A DNA stretch of 64,000 nt from Pleurostoma richardsiae (Eukaryota; Ascomycota; Sordariomycetes; Calosphaeriales; Pleurostomataceae), in assembly GCA_030052745.1 (NCBI GenBank), contig JANBVO010000020.1:434001-498000 (forward strand), in the 5' to 3' direction. The notes beneath the pieces are model-generated. The model made no database searches. It was not told where the DNA came from and saw nothing but the letters and a program-made list of their open reading frames with translations. Position numbers and translations under genes: made by a program. Position 1 is the stretch's first letter. Every line of letters begins with the position of its first letter. Positions 44,559 through 56,271 of the stretch are shown piece after piece.

Positions 44559-45966
44559 ATGCCTCACTCTACCCACGACAAGTCAAGCATCGAGATTGTT
44601 CCGCTCCCCCCTTCCGAGAGGAACAACTCGCTTCTCGGGGCGGAAATTCACCTCAATGGTGCAGACTTGGATAAGCTGACTCTCGCTGACGCCGAGAAGC
44701 TCCGAGAGGGCCTATTTGAGCACAGCGTTCTTGTCATCCGTGATGCCGGCGTTTCCTACGGCAGCACCCTCACCAATCTCTGCCGCATCTTTGACAATAG
44801 CCCTCTGGACAGCCACAGCGCCGGCAAGAGTCCGATCCGAGAGACAACAAATATCCTTAGCCGCAACCAGGCAGGACGCCTAGCTGATGACCGGGATGTG
44901 GTCGTGATTGGAAATGGCAAATACCCGGGATATCAGGGGACCGAGGAACTGACCTTGCGGCACGTGGTATGTAAAATGGATTTGTGATCCATGTATGCCC
45001 CTTTTTGATAGTTCTCATGACAGAGCCAATCCGAATTCCACGCGGAACCTCTCTCAGCGGAGGAACTGGCCACCGGGCAGACTCGCTTCTACCGATGGCA
45101 CATCGATGCTCCTCTGTACGAGCGGAATCCCGGCAAAGTTACCATCATTAGCTGTAGGGAAACACCAAGCTACCTTCCCGACCAGACGATTGTTTTTGAA
45201 AACGAGAAAACGAAACAAGTCCCTGCTGGCGGGACAGCATGTATGACGACACCTTCCGCGGGGGGGGGGGGGGGGGGGGGGTGGGGTGCAGAGCTGGTAC
45301 TGACTACCTGTCTATAGTTATCTCCGGTGCAAGGGCATTCAGCCTCCTGTCTCCTGAAGAAAAGAAATGGGCGATGAATACCAGAGTCCAATATGCGCCT
45401 CGAGCGTACAGCTGGATCGGTGACTGCAAAGCCACCTCCGACGGCCTGACTATCGCTAGTCAAGGTAAAGAAAGAGACTTCGATGCCCTAGAGTCTTGGA
45501 CATGGGACAAGGTCCATTCGTATCCTGTAAGCGCTATATTTATTCTATTCTACAATGAGGGTCTCGACTGACCTCTGCGCAGCTTGTGTGGCGTAATCCA
45601 GGCATACCGAATCGCCCGCACCTCATTGTCCTCGGTTGCTGCGTGTACCAGCTCATCACCACCGATCCAGAAACAGGCGAAGAAACTAGGGTTGATGACT
45701 TTGTCAAGGCTAGGGAGATAGTACATGGTCTGATGAAACGGGCCATGAACCCCGAGTATGTGTACGTCCATCGCTACCAGCCAGGTGACCTCGTCATTTG
45801 GCACAACCACGGAGTCTGGCACTCTGTCACCGGCGAACTGGGAAATGCAAAACGCTTGATGTGGCAAGCAGCACAGGGCACCCATGAGAGCCCCGTAGGC
45901 GCCAAATGGGATGAGGTTGATATTGACGGGTCATCCTGGACAAGGGACAAGTGGCTTGTTGCTTGA
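44559..45966 (+). CDS. XanA-like Fe(II)/2-oxoglutarate dioxygenase (probable xanthine dioxygenase)
   Basis: Four exons: 44559-44966, 45024-45240, 45318-45526 and 45583-45966, with introns of 57, 77 and 56 bp. Phases close to 405 residues. It has the TauD/TfdA fold. The iron site is WHID (H162, D164) followed by APLYERNPGKVT, with the distal histidine in WHNHGVWHSVTG and an Arg (RLMWQ) for 2-oxoglutarate. The xANT-like layout (YERxPGKVT..., PAGGTAF(I/V)SGARAFSLLSP, VWRNP...RPHLIVLGCCV, DLVIWHNHG) resembles fungal XanA, which converts xanthine to urate using 2-oxoglutarate and O2. Divergence from guanine deaminase, which produces xanthine, supports that role. Intron 2 contains a 22-base G run, so any annotation that keeps it as coding would be wrong. 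Another purine or unrelated substrate is possible. Confidence 0.8.
45260..45281. repeat. Poly-G tract (22 G) inside intron 2 of the XanA-like gene
   Basis: Twenty-two G in a row, then t and four more G, between donor gtatga (45241) and acceptor ctatag (45317). In RNA it could form a stable G-quadruplex; in sequencing it is error-prone. Its length does not alter the coding frame because it is intronic in my model. Confidence 0.9.
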
Positions 45967-46561
45967 AGGGCTGCCGGGATAGATAGGAGATTTGGGTGCA
46001 GAGGTCTGGTAACAAATTGAAGGAGGGATTTAAGTCCTCCAGCATATATATTACATTGTCATCAGTGACTCTAGTAACACTGATATCGGCTCTATACTGT
46101 CCTAAGAGAAGCAGATTACCTACTCGTACGGTAGAATAATTATTGAACTGTCGGCACCGTGTTCGGCGTAGTAATTATGGGACAACCATGCCTGAAGAGT
46201 ATTTCCCCCCAAATCACCGATGAGAAATTTTCACCATGTCTCCTTGATAAGGTTATTGAAGATTCATAGACGGCCTGGGTTACTGAGGGACTCGAGCGAA
46301 TGTGCAGGATCAGAGCACCGTCAGCGAGCCCTTTCGAAATTGCCACTCGAGGACCACATCGCCCAAAGTTCAACGGACAGTTATGTCAATTCTTGAATGA
46401 CAATTAAACACAAAGTACAGCCAATATCTCCTTTATTCGCATAAAAAGGGGCCCACGGTACGAGCCTAGCCACCACAGGACCCCGCGCAGACATGGTGCT
46501 TGAAATAGGACAGAATTCGTGGAGATCCATCGTCCCGAAACGCTTCTGCAGGCCCAATCCC
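45967..46561. other. Spacer between convergent genes, no gene seen
   Basis: About 0.6 kb between the 3' ends of the XanA-like gene (plus) and the sugar-porter gene (minus). No motif-bearing frame. Confidence 0.45.
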
Positions 46562-48323
46562 TCAAGCTGTGTCCTTATTGATCCTTCTAGTCCCGGCGGT
46601 ATGGCGCTCGACTTCCGACTCTAGGCCGGTAAGCACCTGAACCTTTCCGCTCAGGACAGTTGCCAGATCAGGAGCATCCGTGTGCGACACGTCAATCAGG
46701 GCGTCGACTTCTTCCAAAGTCTTGCCACGGGTTTCGATCCAGAACATGGCGACGTACGCGAGCTCGAGGAGATCCCAACTACCGAAAACCATATACGTCT
46801 TCCACCCGATACCATCGAGGGCGAAGGGGAACACATATGTGGTGAAGATGCTAGATCACACGTCAGTTCGGCGAAACGCTGAGCACCTACTGCCTGATTA
46901 GGAGGGTAGACTCACCCCATAAGAGCAATTGACAGGGTATAGATGGCCATCCCACTCGCTCGAATCGAATAGTGTAGAACCTCAGGAGGGTACATGACGG
47001 AGAGAGGGGTCCAGCCAAAGGAGTACGATCCTTGGAAAAGGAAGATAGCAGCGACGGTGGCGTAGCTCCCTGAGAGGTTCCCCCCCGAAGTATAGACTAA
47101 CTTTTGTCAGCATACGCCATGAAGCCGCAAGGTAAAGGGGGAAAGCAATTCACATCTTGTAAGTGCACCAACCAAGAACATGAAGATGACCATGCCCGCG
47201 GTAGAACCGATCGCCAAAAAGCGGCGGCCCATGCGTTCTGCTAGACTTGTGCCGAGAAGAGACACGATGAGGCAGAATACCGAGAGGACGATATTGACCT
47301 GTAGCTGCTCAGTGGTGTCTCTGATCCCAGCCTGGTCGAGCATGTCTCCCAGGTAGTACCTTTGCTGGTTAGCTCACAGTCGAGAACTCAAGATAGGTGT
47401 TCTTACGAAATCACGGTATTCCCGGACACGCTCCCAATGACCGCAACAGACAGCGCAAGGGACATCCTTTTTCTGTTAACCGGTGTTCTAAATGGTTCGA
47501 CCCAGTCCTTCTTCGTGCCGGCCTCCTTCTCAAACCGGATGGTATCGGTGATCTCGTTGAACTCGGTTACTACCACGGGGTGCGCCCTGCTGCCGCCTCC
47601 GCTGGTGATAGCCAGAACCTCGAGGCCATCCTCGAGGCGATCCTGGTATATAAGCCACCGGGGGGATTCCGGTACGAACGGCAATATTGCAAGACAGAAT
47701 ATGCTCGGGAGTCCCTGAAGAATGCTTGGCGCTCTCCAGGCCCAGGTTCCCGATAGCTGGAAGGTACCGTAAGTGACTCCGGCGGCGATCAGGCCGCCGA
47801 CGTACCAAAAGTCGTAGAAGATACCGAGCGCAAAGGCCCTCCACCTCATGGGAGTGGTCTCTGAGACGTAGGTAGGCGTGGCCACCTTGCTCATAGTTGT
47901 ACCAAACCCGATGACCATTCTGCCGATTACGAACATAGCAATGTTCTGGGCCGCTGTCTGGAGGATGACACCGACCAGGGAAATGATAGCGGCCCAGAAC
48001 ATGCCATGTTTACGGCCCCATCGATCACTAATATACCCACCGAAGGGGGTTGAGAGTGCGCCTCCGATCCATATCGCCGAGGTGAGAAGGGAGCGAGTCG
48101 CCGTCTCAAGATGGAAGTAGTCGTTGTACTGAGGGAGGATATTGAGGCCGTTGGTCATAGACCCATCATATCCGAGAGTCTATAGATGATTAGCCGAGTC
48201 TCTCAGGAATGTGGACTACGTTACCGTTGATGTGATAGCAGACGCGCCGATAATCAAGGCCGTGAGGACAATAGGTGAGCGGGGCACCAGGCTCGAGACA
48301 TAGCGTCTTTCGTGCGTCTCCAT
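46562..48323 (-). CDS. MFS sugar-porter family transporter
   Basis: Five exons: 48323-48225, 48179-47407, 47359-47154, 47096-46916 and 46850-46562, with introns of 45-65 bp. Phases close to 515 residues, typical of the family. It is a plasma-membrane carrier with 12 helices. Signature blocks are GYDGSMTNGLN, GGYISDRWGRKHGMFWA, VIGRMVIGFGTT, PESPRWLI, GTSLAERMGRRFL, SYSFGWTPLSVMYPPEVL and IETRGKTLEEVD. The intron 3 acceptor was chosen to give ALTRFYTSGGNLSGSY in frame. This resembles the lactose-permease/hexose-like branch; the actual substrate (sugar, polyol, or another small molecule) is not determined. It shares a 500-bp divergent promoter, with a GATA palindrome, with the DUF1479 gene. Confidence 0.9.
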
Positions 48324-48553
48324 GTTGGCTAACCCGGGTACTTGTATTGCTGTTGTTGCATCCTTCGAAGTAAACAGTCGAGATGTTGGTCTTTATCCTA
48401 GTTCATATATACGACATGCCGACACGCCGGCGTGAAGTGACTCGACTGATATCATTCAATGCTATCATTGACAGATCACAAGTCCCAAGATTTCGAGACT
48501 TCAAACGCACTCGACCGGATAAGACACTATCTCTTCCGAAAGGCAAGGAGCTT

Positions 48554-48576
48554 CTTATCTAGATGGTGTAGATAAG
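48554..48576. promoter_or_regulatory. Palindromic pair of GATA sites
   Basis: The arms CTTATCTA and TAGATAAG face each other across seven bases (gatggtg), so two HGATAR sites stand in inverted order. A further agatag-type site (reverse strand) lies around 48521-48527. The pair sits in the divergent promoter between the sugar-porter gene and the DUF1479 gene. Paired GATA sites are typical high-affinity targets of AreA-like nitrogen regulators. Confidence 0.45.
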
Positions 48577-48823
48577 TAAATTAGATGTGTCGCGAGTCAG
48601 GTATCAAGGTCAAATGCATGGACTGGGCCGGCGTCTCGGCCGTGATTGCACCTCGACCGGCCATCACAATTGCCCGACATGAGAACGGGGCCACTGATGT
48701 CTCCACGCCTAGAACTCTTATCTCGTAATTATATCTAGCTTCACATCGTGAGCTCAGTACACCAGCGGTCATCCTCATTGGCTCACCCGCATTCAGCCTT
48801 CTTTATATTCTTCGCAAATTAGG

Positions 48824-50246
48824 ATGTCTGGTAGTCTCGAGGTCTGGCCGCAATGGCCCGAATTCTCAGCTGCGGGCGGTGAACTTGATGACTATTGCCT
48901 CAATCTCAAGAGGAAGATCATTGACCAATATGGAGAGGAGACCCTCCGATCTAGCTGGCTCCAAGTATGCAGCAAGCTTGAGATGGTCACGGCCGAAGTC
49001 GCGAAAGAGGGAACAAATGCTATTCCGGTTCTCAGTTTTTCGGAGATGGAAGGCCTGACCGAGGTTCGAAAAATGGAAATTGCTTCAAGGGGCTGTTGTG
49101 TCGTCCGGGGCGTGATCCCAGAAACCGAGGCGCGGCAGTGGTTCGATGAGCTGAAGATCTTCATCACGGATAACGAGGGATCCCATTCTACTGAAGGTGA
49201 GCCTCCCAGTACCGACATAGAAGATGATCTATAGAGAGCCTGGCTGAAATATCCCAAGGATGGCCCAACAAGAACCCGATCCTGCGGTTATATTACACAA
49301 CACCTCAGATGGCTTCTCGGTCTCACACAAACCAGTTATCCATTCAGCGGAAGCTCAATTCGCTGTAGCATGACAACTCAGCGGATACAAGTGAAGAGCC
49401 CCTAACATACTGTGATGCCTTCAAAATTCGTGTTCCTGGCATCCCTTTCCTCGGTCTCGGCCCGCACATGAACGCCGGAAGCCTCTGCCGCTGGGCTGAC
49501 GACAACTACCGCAAAGTGTATGATGCGATATTTTCTGGGCATCCCTCCGAGGTGGACCTATACGACCTTGGGCTAAGGAAAGACGCGAATCAGGCCATGT
49601 TCGATAAGGGCGCTCAATCTACCGTCCTAAGGACCTTCCAGGGCTGGACCTCCATCACCCCCCTGAAGCCTAATGAGGGCGGGATGCTACTGTACCCAAA
49701 TCTAGAGACAGTAGTAGCCTATGTGCTGCTGCGGCCCTTCTTCAAGGAGCCAGAGCAAGGGGAGGTACTCGATGCCAGTAAATGGACTTTGGATCCAGAC
49801 TCACCCTGGTTTCCTGGGACGTTCAGGGACAAGAGCCAGATGGTCAGCATCTCCTCCCACCCGCACCTTCGACTCCGCGACTGTATGGTGCATCTTCCAG
49901 CCATGGAGCCTGGAGATACCGTATGGTGGCACAGTGATGTAAGTCGTCTGCCTTTCTCTCAGACCGTGAAGAGGGGCCGCTTGTTGACTGAACGTAGATG
50001 CTTCACGCTGTTGAAGTGAATCATGACGGCCCGGATGACACGGCTGTCATCTACATAGCGGCCACCCCAACGACGGAACCCAACAAGGAGTACATCGCAA
50101 AGCAGCTGCAGGACTTCCGGGACGGTCATATACCTCATGATTTCAGGCCTGGGTTCGACGCCGATGAGAGAAGGCTCAAGGGGTTTGTGGGCGAGGCGGC
50201 CATTCTAGGTGAAGCGGGTCGGAAAGCATTCGGAATCACAGTGTAG
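48824..50246 (+). pseudogene. DUF1479 (2OG-Fe dioxygenase-like) gene with premature stop
   Basis: Exons 48824-49196, 49259-49938 and 49998-50246 (introns 62 and 59 bp) close in phase to 433 codons, the normal size of fungal DUF1479 proteins. Landmarks are SRGCCVVRGVIPETEARQWF (about residues 88-107), YYTTPQMASRSH, FLGLGPHMNAGSLCRWAD, LRTFQGWTSITPLKPNEGG and GDTVWWHSDMLHAVEV. Within exon 2 an in-frame TAG (49366-49368) stands where the family usually has Trp (NSL-stop-HDNSADT). In the expected iron motif H-x-D the Asp is Asn (HMN). A 38-bp alternative for intron 1 (acceptor at 49234) is less likely. The gene therefore looks recently inactivated: everything else is intact. A sequencing error or read-through at the stop cannot be excluded. 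Confidence 0.7.
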
Positions 50247-50287
50247 GCTCTATAAAACAGGATGTGAAGAAGGTCAACAGCATTCGT

Positions 50288-52833
50288 TTATTCAATCTCA
50301 TTCATCGAATCGTGTGTAAACAGATCGCGTCCATAGTCGCTCGCGAAAGAGGCATTCTTGAGTGGGTCAAGTGTGAAGTCATCCACCAAATTCCACGACA
50401 GCGACTCATTGAACCAGAGTTCCAGCTCGCTGTTATCCACTCTTCGAGGTACATGCAGACCTGAATGAGGGCTCCCTCTAGTATCACCAGGAGACTTCTG
50501 TCGGTCTAGAGGCCGCAGCTGTTGCACAGATGTCCTGGTGACAGTAGAATCTGATCCTGATTCTTCCTGGAGGTGCCTATTGACACGGGAGAAGTCAACT
50601 TTCATCCCTTCATGTCTGGCATCATCGCCCATGTGACGCCGTTCTTGTTCCTCTTCTAGTAGCGCCGCCAGTATGCTGGCACCACGAACTGCCATCTTAT
50701 TATGGCTACTCTCAGAGAGCCCTACTCTCGCCGCTTGCACTAGCTCGCGGTTCCTTCTGCTCTCCGCTGTCGCCTCGGCTCTGTAGAGAAGATCAAGGGC
50801 GACGATAATGGCTGCGCTGATAGTGAATGCTGGAACAACCCAGATGTCGGCCACAGCAGAAGATCCGATCCGTTCATACTCCCGCAAGATAGTGAGAGAG
50901 GCCGAGAGGCATGTTGTTCTGGTATAAGCATACATCGGGGACCGAAAACTTCGAAGGAGAAAGGCGCGGTGAATCATAATAACCTGTGCGGCGGTGAGCT
51001 TGTGCCGAATGGCTGTAGACCGCGTGAGATGATGTACCTTGTCGGCAGCACTGATTGTAAGTGTCTTTCTGGCCCAGCTTACCCACGACGGCCATCTGGG
51101 ATCCTCGGCAGTCTGTCGAAGGAGAAAGGAGGGCATCTGTGACGCCAAATCCCGCAGTTTAAGGTCGATCTCCAGGACATGCTGGTAATGTTTCTCTGGA
51201 GCCAGGCAAGATAACCTGTGTGCGCCGTCGACAAGCTGAGGCATGAGGCATGCCACTAGAAGTGTATTAGCCTGCCTCGAAAGTGACATCCAGCTGAGCG
51301 TTGGCTTCACCCACTTTTTGCAAGCACAATGCAGTATGAACTGACTGTCGGCTGGCTGCTATGTACTTCCTCCAGGTCATGGTCGTCGCAGTTGCTCGGC
51401 ATGACAGTGGTGAAATGGTCAGGATTGATGGCTAGATCTGTCAAAAACTGATCCACATTTTGAGAGAAAGGGTTCACTCCTCACTCACTGTACGTGTCAG
51501 AGAAGGGAACAGCAAAGTAGTCCTGAATGATGAGTTGCCACCAAACGCGCCTTCCAACGTGTAGCGTGATGGCACTTTTCCAAGCGTCGTGAGAGGCCTG
51601 TGTGAGAGCCGGAGGCTTCTCCTTGAGCTTGTCTAGGCCGAGGCATTGGGCAATACGGATCGCTGACCCTAAAAGTATGTAATGAGAGTTGCTACTTCCT
51701 AGGGGATGGGCGATGAGCGTTGAGATGGCAATAGCCTGCACGGAAAAGACTGTGAATTCAGCTTAGCCTCAGCTCGAATCGACCGCTAAAACAAGCACTC
51801 ACTGGAATGGCGGCTCATGAAGTTGCTCTGACTCAAGGCAGCGAGCATCGCATCATACCATCTCCTGGCCATGCATTTGGGATGGTCTTCTAGCAGCATT
51901 TCGCCATTATGCGGATAGCACCACGCAGCTGTCTGAAAAGAGGTGTTAGATTCGAAGCAGACTTGTCTAAAGATAGGTGCTGAGACTCACAGAGAGCACA
52001 GAGAGGTACAGCGACGCCCAGCTGGGGTCGACCATTGTCCCCGTTTCCCAGAAGAGCTCGCATTGTTCCAGAAATGTAGGTGAGTGGATGGCATTGTGAT
52101 GCCAGCACAGATATTTTATATGAAATGAGACGAGACGCTTTGCGAGCCAGAATGGTGGAAGCTCTACATGGGTGCCAACGTCGTCGGAGTGAATCGGACT
52201 AGAGGATGTGGTTGGCGTCTGTCCCCTGGTGCTGCCACCACTGTTGTGCTGGCGATAGTTACGACCCCAGGCGAGATACTCTAAAGTAAGTGCTAATCCG
52301 GCGTGGTCCTTCCCAAGAGGTGATGCTCTGGCCGCTGCATACTGTGATTCGTATGACGGCGTACCGGCAGCGGTCTCTGGGACCGGCGATTTGTCTTCCG
52401 GGACCGGGGACACCTCAATCGTGCTGCTGTCGCTTGTCGTCCTTTCTGCCACGTCGTCGTTCTTCGCAAGCGTACCTTTGTTGCCTTTTTCAATCTCGGA
52501 GATGCGCTTCTCTAGGACTGGAAGAATGGCTTCAGGGGTCGCCACTTCAAGCAGCTGTTCTCTCATCTTCTGCAGTACGCGGAGCTCGACGACCTGTTCC
52601 ATCCACGCTCGTCGCGTGTTAAGCTGTACTGTCTCCCTAGAACACAGATGTGCCCGTCCATGCTCGACGCAGCGATTGCACGGAATCGTCTTGCTACAGC
52701 GCACCTTGGATTTGGCACAAGCTGGCGACCAAAGTTAGTACTTGATCTCGAGTATCGTTGCCGATGACTCCCACTTACGCAAGCATGTGAAGGACAGCCT
52801 CTGGGAGACCTTTGTCACGCGATTCTTGTTCAT
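50288..52833 (-). CDS. Zn2Cys6 transcription factor, six exons
   Basis: Exons are 52833-52779, 52721-51991, 51932-51803, 51749-51489, 51437-51346 and 51271-50288. Phases close to about 750 residues. The zinc cluster is split by intron 1: FTCL joins to PCAKSKVRC, then TIPCNRCVEHGRAHLC. After a coiled, acidic linker comes the fungal-specific regulatory domain. Examples are FHIKYLCWHHNAIHSPTFLE, YILLGSAIRIAQCLGLDKL, VGRRVWWQLIIQDYFAVPFS and LAINPDHFTTVMPSNCDDHD. It acts in the nucleus. Intron 5 (51345-51272) has a weak donor (gtcagt) and is the least certain junction. The 3' end lies only about 40 bp from the DUF1479 gene end (convergent). It is a candidate regulator of the surrounding catabolic genes. 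Confidence 0.82.
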
Positions 52834-53625
52834 GCCTGACTGCGGGCGATTGCAATTGGCAGGCATCGCGACCGTCAGATGTGGTGGCTGGATAACTGTG
52901 TGTTCCTTGTTCGGGTGAGGCGGTAACTCGCCCGAGACTGTTATCTTGCCTCATCGTTGGGGGATCCTCACCTAGGTAAGGCGGCCTTGACTGATAAATG
53001 CTTAGCCTTATCTGCATCTGCCCCCGGTCCGGTACCGACACCACAAAGGCGATCTCTCTGCCGCAAACGCAAGAGTCGAAAAACAGAAGACCGGGGAAAA
53101 GGGGAGCGGAAGACACGAATAACTTTGAACGCTCCAGGGCCAAATATACCCCATCATTTGGCTCACTGATATTAACCGTCCTATCAAGTATGGGAAGACT
53201 CTACGCCCATCTACTACCATGACATCCTAGCAGACGTTATTTTCCCACACAATTCAAGCTACAAGACGATTTCAGCCACCCAAATCTCCGCTAGATCTTA
53301 GAGCCGTATATCAAGCCCGACAGCACGTGTGTCGATGCTGCCCCAGACAGCCCATCCCCCCAACCCCGAGAGTCAGTGAGCGGTGAAGGTCGTCATGACA
53401 TTGACAATGGCTCTCTAGGCTGCTCAAAGATACTGTCATTATTAGCAAAGTCCGAGAAGATGTCAAACGGCTGTAAGATATCAGCATCCATGTTCGTTCA
53501 TTTGTTCATTGAATATCGGTCCACTCACAAATGCTTCTTCAAAAGACAAATCCTGGGAACTCCAGAAACCGTCGGCCTGCGTCTCTTCGTTAATTTCTTC
53601 ACGGTTCACGCCATGTAAGCAGACA
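52834..53625. other. Intergenic, no gene seen
   Basis: About 0.8 kb between two Zn2Cys6 genes on the same strand. It serves as promoter of the 50288-52833 gene and 3' flank of the next. Short frames without motifs. Confidence 0.45.
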
Positions 53626-55875
53626 TCAGCTTACTCCGGGAGACGAGCTGTCGTTATAGCCCCGTCCCTGTTGAGGATTCAAAGAATTGTGATAGGACTG
53701 TAGCCTCCGCCTCAGTATTTCCCTCATCGATCTGATGTATTCCTCTCCTTCGGCGATAGCCCCAGCCAGTTCCAGCCCCATTTCTAGCCAACCACGCACT
53801 CTGTTCCAATTGGAACCGGCGAATCCGCCATCCCTAAGCGCGTCGACTGTCCGCTTGAGGGCGCCCATGAGCAACTCCCGGTGTTGGTGGTTCCATGCGC
53901 AGCTCCCCGCATACGGGCAATCGACGTTATAACCCGGTCCGTCCGCCCGTTTTTTTTCTTCCACAGCTCGGTGTAGGAGTTCGTAACAGACAATGAGGGC
54001 GCTGGTGGAGACCCCACTGCGACATGTGGTCACGACGTGTCTGAAGTGTGCGGAAGAGAAGAAGTGCCCGCCATTGTCGTCACAATGGCCTGCATTGCTG
54101 CTGTCTGGAACGTCGAGCGCATGCGCCAGAACCGTCATAGAGGTCTCTAGGCATACCTGCCTGGAGTAGAGGAAGCTGAGGTCATGGAAAGCCCGTGCCG
54201 CAAAAGGACGATGAAGCGCCAGCAGCGACTTCCGCACCAGTACTGCGAACATGCTTTTCCGGAAGGTCGATATGTCTGGCCGGAGTGTGCAAGCAGCCTC
54301 TTCTAGTAGGCGCTTTATCTCCGAATCCATGCGGAGAACTTCCTCGTAGGGTATGAGCAAGTTGATTCTGTTGATCATCCGACAGACCCTACTTCTCAAC
54401 GACCAGGATCGAGCTACCAAGATCTGGTAGCTCGATTGTGTGACAACACGAATCGGTTGGGATGGGCAAGGCCGGCCCATATCCTCGACTAAGTTATCGT
54501 CGTCCAGATTAGATGGGAGCGTGCAATCGAAGTCGCTCTCTAAGCAAGTTTGAGGCATCCCATTATCTAAGGAAGCTTGCAGGTCGAGCTCGAGTATGGA
54601 GAACCAGAGTCGGCGGCGGAGTTCAGCATGAAAAGGTGAGACCTTGACAAAGTCGGATGGATTTCTGTGTAATCCTGCTGCCATGGCCGTGCGGACTAAT
54701 GTCCCTGTAGAGATCCACGTTGAGTCGTCCTGTGCCCTACCCCATTTCATCTCGCAAGATATGAGGTAAAGGCAATTAACTTGCAAGTACCCCAAGCTTC
54801 TTTGCGCCACGGGATCTTGCCTCGGAAGCCAGCTCTTCAAGGCATCGATCCACAGGGCGGTATCCTCTGAGTGGTCCGGAACAATTGGCGTGTCGTTGGT
54901 GGTAAAACAGGAAGAAATGGCACATACAGCAAGGATAGTCGCTGCAAAAACGCTGCTAACGTCCCTTGGGCGATCCCATAACGTGGGGCAGCTTTTCCTG
55001 AAGCTCGGGATGTGGAGGACTCTATAGTAAGACTCGAAATTCTCGACGTAGAACATGACGAGATCCATCACTCTTTCTCGCGATGGGAGCAACTCCATGA
55101 GCTCGCAAGCTTGACGTCGGTCCGTGTCCGAGCGGGGAGCTAGCTTATCATCGCTGATCGTCTCTCTAAGGCGGCGCGACAAAGAAAGATCCCCGGCTGA
55201 TGGACTTACGGACGATGTGATGTCGGCGAACTGGAACATCTTCTATCAGTTATGAAGTGAGAATGCGTGATAATAGGGGCAACACACCTGCGAGAGCAGT
55301 ATCATCTCATGGCTTCGCCCGTGGTATACCGTTCTTCCACCGTCTTCTCGGAGTATTTCTTTAGGCATCTGGATTGTTCGGCCATTAAGCGGCTCAACAT
55401 ACTTGTCGACGCTCTTGCTCCCGTACCAGAAGGCATTCAAGGGCAACTCTCTCCCGGTAGGATCCCTTGCTGCTGCTACTTGGGCAGCTTCGACGTCGAC
55501 TGCAACAAGAGGGTCCTCTGGCAAGAAAACCTTTGATGATTGCGAGGCTCGAGGTGCTATGTCAGGTGGTGGAGCCTGGATCTCCGCAGCGGCAAAGTAT
55601 GTATTTGAATTGACCCTGCTGTCTCGAGTCGCTGGTTGAGTATTCCCATTGTTGTTGGATTCAACGGGGAATATGACTTGTGACTCTTTCGGGATCCGCT
55701 GCCTGGGCAGGCGACTATCCTCATGGAAGTGGCATTTATCAGCTATCCCAGATTTGACGCAGCGAGAGCATGGTTCACACCGGTCGCAACGCATCTTTCG
55801 ACGTCGACACTGGTTGCATGACAACTGCTGTCTGCGGCGTGAAGACGTCGGCTGTCTCGCTGGAGGAGAGTCCAT
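53626..55875 (-). CDS. Zn2Cys6 transcription factor, long form
   Basis: Two exons: 55875-55288 and 55239-53626, with a 48-bp intron. Phases close to 733 residues. The zinc cluster at about 19-47 reads LSCNQCRRRKMRC, then EPCSRCVKSGIADKC, with one extra Cys between Cys3 and Cys4. A basic start (SSRRRQQ) precedes it. The fungal_trans middle region begins at about VMDLVMFYVENFESYYRVLH and continues with GYLQVNCLYLISCEMKWGRA, TAMAAGLHRNPSDF and RRRLWFSILELDLQASLDNG, the standard order. It is divergent from the monocarboxylate-type transporter gene (397 bp between start codons), a common arrangement for a pathway regulator and its target transporter. Confidence 0.9.
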
Positions 55876-56271
55876 GGAAGGGTGGCTGGACCGGGAGCCC
55901 CGGGAAATATCCCTAAGAACTGCCTATATTCTATCCAGCACGTGTTGGGTCAGTGCAGAATGCAGATGGAGGAAGATGTTCGGAGGGTTCCCCAAGAGTC
56001 CGGATGTGTTGGAAACCAAATGGGGAGAGGTGGACGGATTGCCAGCTGTGATGCTGACTCGCGTACTCCCCATTTGGGTTGGCGCGAACTCTGCCTTGCC
56101 CCATTGGGACAACTCCGAGGAACTCGGCGACTCGGATCCGTGGGTACGGATATAGCTCTCGCCGTATAAATGTGTGTAAGTCGACGCAAAACTTCACCTT
56201 TCAACCCATTTGTTAAGATACCACAGTCATTTCGAAGTGCTTCCATCCGACTACTCAATTATCTTTTCATA
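55876..56271. other. Divergent promoter, C6 regulator / MFS transporter
   Basis: About 0.4 kb. No gene. It contains a TATA-like box for the transporter (listed separately) and a near-duplicated word cccatttggg/ccattggg around 56080-56107 with inverted character. Confidence 0.45.
56165..56170 (+). promoter_or_regulatory. TATA-like box of the MFS gene
   Basis: The word tataaa lies about 100 bp before the ATG at 56272, on the transporter strand. Position fits a core promoter; support is by sequence only. Confidence 0.4.

Noticed and set aside
45239-45571. Gly-rich coding frame reading through the poly-G tract
   Set aside because: The tract lies in an intron with good donor and acceptor; splicing restores GGTAFISGARAF.
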